Below, piece by piece: positions 7,282 through 12,419 of a stretch of DNA of 12,419 bases. Source of the DNA: an uncultured Collinsella sp. (lineage in GTDB: Bacteria; Actinomycetota; Coriobacteriia; Coriobacteriales; Coriobacteriaceae); the NCBI GenBank assembly GCA_900552705.1, contig USAX01000051.1, positions 1-12,419 of the forward strand, in the 5' to 3' direction. Under the pieces are notes generated by a model that had not been told where the DNA came from, searched no databases, and was given only the letters and a program-made list of their open reading frames with translations. The translations under genes were made by a program, and so were the position numbers. The stretch's first letter is position 1. Each line of letters opens with the position of its first letter.

Positions 7282-7312
7282 AGTGAAAACCCTACAACGA
7301 TTGTAGAGTCAA
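7282..7312 (-). promoter_or_regulatory. MATE-merR promoter with MerR-type operator in a 19-bp spacer
   Basis: Reading the minus strand, -35 TTGACT (7307-7312) is followed after 19 bp by a poor -10, TTCACT (7282-7287). Between them lies a perfect 15-bp dyad, CTACAA-N3-TTGTAG (7292-7306), extending with one mismatch per arm to 7289-7309. A dyad centred in a spacer of 19-20 bp is the defining layout of promoters activated by MerR-family proteins, which twist the DNA to realign the two hexamers. Transcription would start near 7275, about 35 nt before the MATE start codon. The merR gene downstream is the natural partner. Confidence 0.75.
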
Positions 7313-7431
7313 GGTTTGTGTTGGCGGCGGGGCGAAAAAGTCACGCTCGCGTTCATTTCCAATTGAATACAGGGGCGCGTCCTGTGAGCATGGCGTCTGC
7401 ACTAGCCTTGCAGAAATCGATTTCGCATCAC

Positions 7432-7459
7432 TTGACACCGCCGCACGGCGCGCCATAAT
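7432..7459 (+). promoter_or_regulatory. Promoter of the ABC exporter operon
   Basis: TTGACA (7432-7437) is a perfect -35; CATAAT (7454-7459) is a 5/6 -10; the spacer is 16 bp. Transcription would begin near 7466, leaving a leader of about 35 nt. The spacer holds a small GC-rich dyad, CGCCG-CA-CGGCG (7439-7450), which could be an operator or chance. The promoter fires away from the MATE promoter, about 120 bp off. Confidence 0.75.
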
Positions 7460-7500
7460 ACGTGGGTTTGCGAACAACGTTTGATGGGGGATGAACCTGC

Positions 7501-9330
7501 GTGCGCAATCTCAAGATTTTGTTTTCCTATCTGGGGGCATACCGCCGCGATGCCATGCTCGGCGTGCTCTTTGTGACGGCCGAGACGGCGCTCGAGCTGT
7601 TTATCCCGGTCATCATGGCAAATATCATCGATGTGGGCGTGCCCGCGGGCGACATCAACTACATGCTGTTGCAGGGCACGTATATGTTGGTATGCGCCGC
7701 ATGTTCGCTGGTACTTGGCTTGGGTTATGCGCGCACGTCCGCCCGCGTTGCCTCGGGGCTGGGCGCTAACCTGCGCGAGGCCGAGTATCGCAAGATCCAG
7801 ACGCTCGCTTTTGGCAATCTGGACAACTACGACGCCAGCTCGCTTGTCACACGCATGACCACCGACATCACCGTGATTCAAAACGCCATCGGCAACGGTT
7901 TTCGTCCCATGGTGCGCGGTCCCGTGACGCTTATCGTCGGCTTGGTCTATGCGCTGGTGCTGTCGCGCCCGCTCGCCACCGTTTTCGCGATCATCCTGCC
8001 GGTGCTGGCGATCGTACTGGGCGTTATCACCTATCGCGTCAGTCCGCTCTACCGCCAACTCCAGACCTCGATGGACCACCTTAACGGCGTGGTGCAAGAG
8101 GACCTTACCGCCGTGCGCGCCGTGAAGGCTTACGTGCGCGCCGAGCACGAGTGCGACAAGTTCGACACCGTCAATACCGAGCTCGCCGGCACGGCGACCA
8201 AGACCTTCGGCACCGCTGTGCTCAACCTGCCGGTGTTCCAACTCTCGATGTACGTGGCTGCGCTCTCGATTCTGTGGATTGGCGGCCGCATGATCATCGA
8301 AGGTCGCTTGGGCGTGGGCTCGCTCACGGGCTTTATGAGTTATGTGCTGTTGATCATGAACTCGCTCATGATGATTTCCAACGTGTTTTTGCTGCTCACG
8401 CGCGCTCTCACGAGTGTGGGCCGTATCGCAGAGGTGCTCGATGAGGAGCCCTTTATCGCCAACCCTGCGGGAGACCTCGCGACTGCGGCGCCAGCGGACG
8501 GCAGTATCGAGTTTCGCGACGTTTCCTTTAAATACCGCGCGGACGCAGCCGAGGATGTGCTCGAGCATATTGACCTTCGCATCGAGAGCGGCTCGACGGT
8601 GGGCATCCTCGGCGGCACGGGCTCGGGCAAGAGCTCGCTTGTGCAGCTGATTGCGCGCCTGTACGACGCCACCGAGGGCGCCGTGCTTGTGGGCGGACAC
8701 GACGTGCGCGACTACGACCTCGCGACCCTACGCGACGCCGTGGGCATTGTGCTGCAAAAGAATGTGCTGTTCACGGGCACCGTGCGTGAGAACCTGCAGT
8801 GGGGCAATCCGCAGGCGTCGGACGATGAGCTCCTCGCGGCTTGCCGCGCGGCGTGCGTGGACGAGTTCCTTGATCGCATCGGCGGGCTGGACGGCGAGTT
8901 GGGCCAAGGCGGCGCCGGCGTTTCGGGTGGCCAGAAGCAACGCCTGTGCATCGCGCGCACGCTGCTCAAGCATCCGCGCGTGCTCATTTTTGATGACTCC
9001 ACCAGCGCGGTCGATATGGCGACCGACGCTAAGATTCGCGAGCACATCGCTCGGATTCCCGATACGACCGTGCTCATCATCGCCCAGCGCATCGCGAGCG
9101 TCATGGATGCCGATCGCATTGTGGTGTTGGACGACGGTCGTGTCCACGGCGTGGGTACGCACGAGGAACTGCTGGCGGGCGACAACATCTACCAGGAGAT
9201 TTACGCCTCGCAGATGGAGTTTGCGGGGAACGCGGACGCCGCCGGAGGCAGTGACGATGGCTGCGCGAATGATCCGTTTTCCTCCGTCCCCAGCGGATCG
9301 ACCTTGGAAGGGGGTGAGCGCCATGCCTAA
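7501..9330 (+). CDS. ABC exporter half-transporter with degenerate ATP site (TM287/BmrC-like subunit)
   Basis: A 609-residue protein with an exporter-type membrane domain (about 1-310, six helices expected) fused to an ATPase domain (about 335-575). It probably pairs with the next gene product as a multidrug or lipid exporter. The GTG at 7501 follows GGGGG (7486-7490) by 10 nt and opens a normal amphipathic start (MRNLKILFSYLGAYRR). Motifs: Walker A GGTGSGKS (371-378), Q-loop Gln419, signature VSGGQ (474-478), Walker B VLIFDD (494-499). Asp499 replaces the catalytic Glu and Gln529 (IAQRI) replaces the switch His. Both changes mark the non-hydrolysing site of heterodimeric exporters such as TM287/288, where this subunit still donates its intact signature to the partner's active site. 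Residues 574-609 are an extra tail that includes a translated palindromic repeat. The stop overlaps the next gene by 8 nt, implying coupled translation. Confidence 0.95.
   Translation: MRNLKILFSYLGAYRRDAMLGVLFVTAETALELFIPVIMANIIDVGVPAGDINYMLLQGTYMLVCAACSLVLGLGYARTSARVASGLGANLREAEYRKIQTLAFGNLDNYDASSLVTRMTTDITVIQNAIGNGFRPMVRGPVTLIVGLVYALVLSRPLATVFAIILPVLAIVLGVITYRVSPLYRQLQTSMDHLNGVVQEDLTAVRAVKAYVRAEHECDKFDTVNTELAGTATKTFGTAVLNLPVFQLSMYVAALSILWIGGRMIIEGRLGVGSLTGFMSYVLLIMNSLMMISNVFLLLTRALTSVGRIAEVLDEEPFIANPAGDLATAAPADGSIEFRDVSFKYRADAAEDVLEHIDLRIESGSTVGILGGTGSGKSSLVQLIARLYDATEGAVLVGGHDVRDYDLATLRDAVGIVLQKNVLFTGTVRENLQWGNPQASDDELLAACRAACVDEFLDRIGGLDGELGQGGAGVSGGQKQRLCIARTLLKHPRVLIFDDSTSAVDMATDAKIREHIARIPDTTVLIIAQRIASVMDADRIVVLDDGRVHGVGTHEELLAGDNIYQEIYASQMEFAGNADAAGGSDDGCANDPFSSVPSGSTLEGGERHA
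9270..9300 (-). repeat. 31-nt palindromic repeat with GGGGAC core, copy 2 (inside an ABC gene)
   Basis: The reverse complement of 2526-2556 with 29 of 31 positions identical. The two differences (plus-strand 9293 and 9300, both A to G) fall in one arm and turn U-A pairs into U-G pairs in the mRNA, so the hairpin survives. It lies in the last 60 nt of the first ABC gene and is translated as NDPFSSVPSG, just before the ribosome-binding site (9306-9318) of the second ABC gene. Confidence 0.85.
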
Positions 9331-11221
9331 GACCGCAGCCCAAGCACGCCCGGCCGACCTCAAGCGCACTGTGCTCCGCCTGCTCTCCTACATGGGGCAT
9401 GCCAAGTTCTCGTTGCTCGCGGTGGGCGTGCTCGCCTCCGTCGCCGCCATCGCGAGCCTCGCCGGCACCTACATGGTGCGCCCCATCGTTAACGGTTTGG
9501 CCACGGGCGGGGAGGAACTGCTTGCCAAGCAGGTCATCCTGACGGCGATCATCTACGCCGCGGGCGTGCTCTCGGCCCTGGGCTACTCACAAATCATGGT
9601 GCGCGCGGCCCAACGCGTGGTGTCCGATATTCGCCGCGACCTGTTCGCGCACATCCAGACGCTGCCGCTCAGCTATTTTGACGGCACACGCTCGGGCGAC
9701 ATCATGAGCTTTTTCACCAACGACGTCGACACCGTCTCCGAGGCGCTCAACAACAGCTTTGCCAACGTGATTCAGGCCGCCATTCAGGTTGTGGGCACCA
9801 CGGCCATGCTCATCATCCTCAACTGGCAGCTCACGATTATCACGCTCGTGTGCGATGCGGCCATTGTGCTGTATGCGCGCTACTCGGGCGCGCGCTCTAA
9901 GCGCTTCTTTGCCGCCCAGCAGGCATCGCTTGGCGACTTGGACGGATATATCGAAGAGATGGTCTCGGGCCAAAAGGTCATCAAGGTCTTTAACCGCGAG
10001 GCAGCGAATGTTGCCGGCTTCGCCTGCCGCAACGACGAGCTTCGCCGTACCGGCACCGCCGCCGTGAGCTATGCCAACTCCATGGTGCCCATGACCGTCG
10101 TGATTGGCTACGTCAACTATGCCATCGTCGCCGTGGCGGGCGGCATGCTCTGCATCAAGGGACTCGCCGACGTGGGCGCGCTTGCAAGTTACCTGGTCTT
10201 TGTACGCCAGGCGGCCATGCCCATCAACCAGTTTACGCAGCTGGGCAACTTTTTGCTCAACGCGCTGGCCGGTGCCGAGCGCCTGTTTGCCGCCATGGAC
10301 CTTAAGCCCGAGGTGGACGAGGGCTACGTGGAGCTGGTGCAGACGGGCGACGCCGCGTGGGCGTGGAAAATTCCCGAGGGCCAGGGCGTGGGCGCGTACG
10401 GGCACTTGCATGACGTGGCAGCCGTTGATGAGTCGGGCCGCGCGGTGGCTGCCGACGGTACCGAGCTCACGTGCGGCTTGGTTCCGCTTGCCGGCGACGT
10501 GCGTTTCCATGCCGTGGACTTTTCCTACGTGCCGGGCACCCGCGTGCTCACGGACCTCAACCTGTTTGCCAAGCCGGGGCAAAAGATCGCGTTTGTGGGC
10601 TCGACGGGCGCCGGAAAGACGACCATCACCAACCTCATCAACCGCTTCTACGAGGTCGATGACGGCGAGATCACGTACGACGGCATCGACGTCAAGCACA
10701 TTGCCAAGGCCAGCCTGCGCGGGTCGCTCGGCATTGTGCTGCAGGATACGCACCTGTTTAGCGGCACCATTGCGCAGAACATCCGCTTTGGCAAGCTCGA
10801 CGCGACCGACGAGGAGGTGCGCGCCGCTGCCGAGGCGGCCTGCGCCGACTCGTTTATTCGCCGCCTGCCTAGAGGCTACGACACGCCGGTCACGGCCGAC
10901 GGCGCCAACCTGTCGCAGGGCCAGCGCCAGCTGCTCGCCATCGCGCGCGTGGCCGTCGCTGACCCGCCGGTGCTCATCCTGGACGAGGCCACTTCGAGCA
11001 TCGACACGCGCACCGAAAAGCTCATCGAGCGCGGTATGGACCGCATCATGCGCGGACGCACCACGTTTATGATCGCGCACCGCCTGTCCACCGTCCGCGA
11101 CGCCGATGCCATCATGGTCCTCGAACACGGCCGCATCATCGAGCGCGGCGCGCACGAAGAACTGCTCGCCCAGCACGGCGAGTACTGGCAGCTGGCGCAT
11201 GGCTTAAAAGAGTTGGATTAA
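9323..11221 (+). CDS. ABC exporter half-transporter with canonical ATP site (TM288/BmrD-like subunit)
   Basis: A 632-residue partner of the preceding ABC protein. The ATG at 9323 sits inside the end of the upstream gene, with GGGGGTGAG (about 9310-9318) as its ribosome-binding site. Upstream codons in this frame belong to a shadow of the first gene. Membrane domain about 20-320, with the typical LPLSYFDGTRSGDIMSFFTN coupling region. ATPase domain from about 391: Walker A GSTGAGKT (426-433), Q-loop Gln474, signature LSQGQ (530-534), Walker B VLILDE with catalytic Glu555, switch His586 (IAHRLS). LSQGQ with an intact Glu and His is the pattern of the active half of TM287/288-type heterodimers. 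Its signature faces the degenerate site of the first subunit. Residues about 335-390 are an extended linker between the two domains, longer than in most exporters. Substrate unknown; divergence from a drug-responsive MATE unit hints at drug efflux. Confidence 0.96.
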   Translation: MPKTAAQARPADLKRTVLRLLSYMGHAKFSLLAVGVLASVAAIASLAGTYMVRPIVNGLATGGEELLAKQVILTAIIYAAGVLSALGYSQIMVRAAQRVVSDIRRDLFAHIQTLPLSYFDGTRSGDIMSFFTNDVDTVSEALNNSFANVIQAAIQVVGTTAMLIILNWQLTIITLVCDAAIVLYARYSGARSKRFFAAQQASLGDLDGYIEEMVSGQKVIKVFNREAANVAGFACRNDELRRTGTAAVSYANSMVPMTVVIGYVNYAIVAVAGGMLCIKGLADVGALASYLVFVRQAAMPINQFTQLGNFLLNALAGAERLFAAMDLKPEVDEGYVELVQTGDAAWAWKIPEGQGVGAYGHLHDVAAVDESGRAVAADGTELTCGLVPLAGDVRFHAVDFSYVPGTRVLTDLNLFAKPGQKIAFVGSTGAGKTTITNLINRFYEVDDGEITYDGIDVKHIAKASLRGSLGIVLQDTHLFSGTIAQNIRFGKLDATDEEVRAAAEAACADSFIRRLPRGYDTPVTADGANLSQGQRQLLAIARVAVADPPVLILDEATSSIDTRTEKLIERGMDRIMRGRTTFMIAHRLSTVRDADAIMVLEHGRIIERGAHEELLAQHGEYWQLAHGLKELD

Positions 11222-11270
11222 CCCGTTCGAGCACGATGCTTTGGTCCCTCCGTGCCTCTCACCTCGCCTC

Positions 11271-11335
11271 AAACCATCACAACATTCGACGTTTTTTTCC
11301 AAAAACGGGAAAAGCATCGAATGTTGTGATGGTTT
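11271..11335. repeat. 65-nt long palindrome with perfect 19-nt arms
   Basis: AAACCATCACAACATTCGA (11271-11289) and its exact reverse complement (11317-11335) flank a 27-nt centre. The centre can fold two ways: CGTTTTT (11290-11296) with AAAAACG (11301-11307), or TTTTCC (11295-11300) with GGAAAA (11308-11313). It starts 49 nt after the second ABC gene and precedes moaA. It has no T-run after the outer stem, so it is a poor intrinsic terminator on the plus strand. The shape resembles a miniature inverted-repeat element or a REP-like unit. No second copy lies in this window. Confidence 0.8.
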
Positions 11336-11421
11336 GTATGCTGAGGATGGGCTTGGAAAGTCCGTTTTGCTCGAAGCGACCTGTCCTGTCGTACGGGTGT
11401 CGGCATGATTCTCCCGTGGGG

Positions 11422-11427
11422 TATTAT
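11422..11427 (+). promoter_or_regulatory. Weak candidate -10 element for moaA
   Basis: TATTAT (11422-11427) is a 5/6 match to the -10 consensus, with no convincing -35 at 16-18 bp upstream. A start near 11434 would give a leader of about 34 nt. That is too short for a molybdenum cofactor riboswitch, and I saw none further upstream. The 11336-11420 stretch shows nothing else I can name. Confidence 0.3.
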
Positions 11428-11467
11428 GTTTTCCGAAGAATAAAACGCCGCGTGAGGGGAGGGCTGC

Positions 11468-12419
11468 GTGGACGGGCACGTGCAACATGACGGCTTTGGT
11501 CGCGATATCAATTACCTGCGCATTGCCGTTACCGACAAGTGCAATTTCCGCTGCATTTACTGCATGCCGGCCGATGGCGTGGCACCCCGCGCGCACGACG
11601 AGCTGCTCAGTGCCGAGGAAATCGCCCGCTTTGTGCGCTTGGTGGCGGGGGAGGGCATTCGCCGCGTACGCCTGACGGGCGGCGAGCCGCTGGTCAGCCG
11701 CCGTATCATTCCGCTCATTCGCGACATCCGCGCGATTCCGCAGATCGAGGACATCTCGCTTACCACCAATGGCGCCCTGCTGCCCAAGCTGGCACCGCAG
11801 CTCAAAGATGCCGGCCTTAACCGCGTCAACATCTCGCTCGACACGCTCGACCCTACGCTGTTTGGAAAGATTACGCGCCTGGGTCGGCTCGAGCAGACCA
11901 TGGCTGGCATCGACGCGGCGCTGGCCTGGGGCTTTGAGCCCGTTAAGGTCAACTGCGTTGTGGTGCGCCGGCTCAACCAAGATGTGGCGGCCCTCGCGCG
12001 GCTCACGCTCGACCGTCCCATCCACCTGCGCTTTATCGAATACATGCCCATCGGCGACGAGCGCACGAGCTCGCATTGCGCCGTGGACCCTCACGCACCC
12101 ACGCTCAACCCCGAGTTGTGGGATGCGAGCGACAGCGTGCCGAGCGACGAGCTGCGGGCGCGCGTCAATGTCGGGGCCGCCGCGATGGGTCTGGGCGAGC
12201 TCGAACCGCTTGACATCACCGACGCTCCTGCCGGCGCGGGCCCCGCGCGCTATTGGCGCTTTCCGGGCGCGGCGGGAACGGTCGGCTTCATCAGCGCCAT
12301 GTCCAACCATTTTTGTGCGAGCTGCAACCGCCTGCGCCTGACGGCCGATGGCAACGTGCGTCCGTGCCTGTTCAGCGATGCCGAGTATTCGGTGCGCGAG
12401 GCGTTGCGCCGTGGTGATG
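11468..12419 (+). CDS. moaA: GTP 3',8-cyclase MoaA (3' end beyond window)
   Basis: A radical SAM enzyme that starts molybdenum cofactor synthesis by converting GTP to 3',8-cyclo-7,8-dihydro-GTP, the substrate of MoaC. The start is GTG 11468-11470, 5 nt after a GGAGGG ribosome-binding site (11458-11463). 317 codons are visible and the frame is still open at the window edge. The N-terminus reads DGFGRDINYLRIAVTDKCNF. The SAM-binding cluster cysteines are C25, C29 and C32 (CNFRCIYC). TGGEPL follows. The second, GTP-binding cluster uses C283, C286 and C300 (CASCNRLRL ... RPCLF), which is specific to MoaA among radical SAM proteins. The final residues, normally ending in Gly-Gly, are missing from the window. 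Other cofactor genes would be expected downstream but cannot be seen. Confidence 0.97.
   Translation, partial: MDGHVQHDGFGRDINYLRIAVTDKCNFRCIYCMPADGVAPRAHDELLSAEEIARFVRLVAGEGIRRVRLTGGEPLVSRRIIPLIRDIRAIPQIEDISLTTNGALLPKLAPQLKDAGLNRVNISLDTLDPTLFGKITRLGRLEQTMAGIDAALAWGFEPVKVNCVVVRRLNQDVAALARLTLDRPIHLRFIEYMPIGDERTSSHCAVDPHAPTLNPELWDASDSVPSDELRARVNVGAAAMGLGELEPLDITDAPAGAGPARYWRFPGAAGTVGFISAMSNHFCASCNRLRLTADGNVRPCLFSDAEYSVREALRRGD

Noticed and set aside
6078..7283. A 401-codon plus-strand open frame opposite the MATE gene
   Set aside because: Mirror of a full-length MATE gene; His/Asp/Gly/Arg-rich translation with no domain.
7402..8700. A 432-codon minus-strand open frame over the first ABC gene and its promoter
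   Set aside because: It would cross a strong promoter and lies opposite a complete ABC subunit. No family likeness.
8651..9322. A 224-codon N-terminal extension of the second ABC gene
   Set aside because: These codons are an out-of-frame reading of the first ABC gene. The ATG at 9323 has a ribosome-binding site and gives a normal exporter N-terminus.
9587..11200. A 537-codon open frame antisense to the second ABC gene
   Set aside because: Shadow of a gene with all ABC motifs. No recognisable fold or ribosome-binding site.
11336..11467. Molybdenum cofactor riboswitch ahead of moaA
   Set aside because: No recognisable Moco aptamer pattern, and the leader after the likely -10 is only about 34 nt.
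11204..12310. A 368-codon minus-strand open frame opposite moaA
   Set aside because: moaA is intact with both cysteine clusters. The minus frame also runs through the 65-nt palindrome.
1..12419. CRISPR array, tRNA or rRNA gene, transposase, phage genes
   Set aside because: No regularly spaced direct repeats, no cloverleaf or rRNA-like stretch, and no integrase or transposase motif in any frame that I read.

Overview
The window is GC-rich, densely coded bacterial chromosome. A GlnR-type regulator sits directly behind a probable glutamine synthetase end, which is an actinobacterial arrangement. Small palindromic repeats built around a GGGGAC core and the general gene style suggest a gut Coriobacteriia, most likely Collinsella or a close relative. 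That genus assignment rests on recall of such genomes, not on a search.

Layout. (1) Positions 1-782, plus strand: the last 22 codons of a probable glutamine synthetase, then an OmpR/GlnR-type winged-helix regulator 50 bp downstream. Together they look like a nitrogen-assimilation unit. (2) 991-2454, plus: a membrane-anchored HtrA/DegP-type serine protease with one PDZ domain, ended by a strong hairpin terminator. (3) 2704-4932, plus: NAD-dependent DNA ligase LigA with an N-terminal extension that carries a sliding-clamp-like motif. It ends at a 15-bp hairpin shared with the convergent gene. (4) 4991-7241, minus: a MATE efflux pump followed by a MerR-family regulator with a BmrR/GyrI-like ligand domain. 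The MATE promoter holds a dyad inside a long 19-bp spacer, the hallmark of MerR-controlled promoters. (5) 7501-11221, plus, divergent from the MATE unit: two overlapping ABC exporter half-genes that form a TM287/288-type heterodimer with one degenerate and one canonical ATP site. A good sigma-A-type promoter lies upstream. (6) 11468 to the window end, plus: moaA, the first enzyme of molybdenum cofactor synthesis, cut off by the window end shortly before its C-terminus.

How the genes fit together. The centre (4991-11221) reads as a multidrug-response island: a drug-sensing MerR, its own MATE pump, and a divergent heterodimeric ABC exporter sharing a 259-bp control region. The remaining genes are housekeeping functions.

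The most unusual material is non-coding. There are four short palindromes of three kinds. Two kinds (one copy at 787-819, two at 2526-2556 and 9270-9300) share a design of variable inverted arms around a 13-nt core starting GGGGAC. One copy lies inside the 3' end of an ABC gene and is translated. The fourth is a 65-nt palindrome with perfect 19-nt arms at 11271-11335. I saw no tRNA, rRNA, CRISPR array, transposase or phage gene, and no clear sign of a wholly new multi-gene system.
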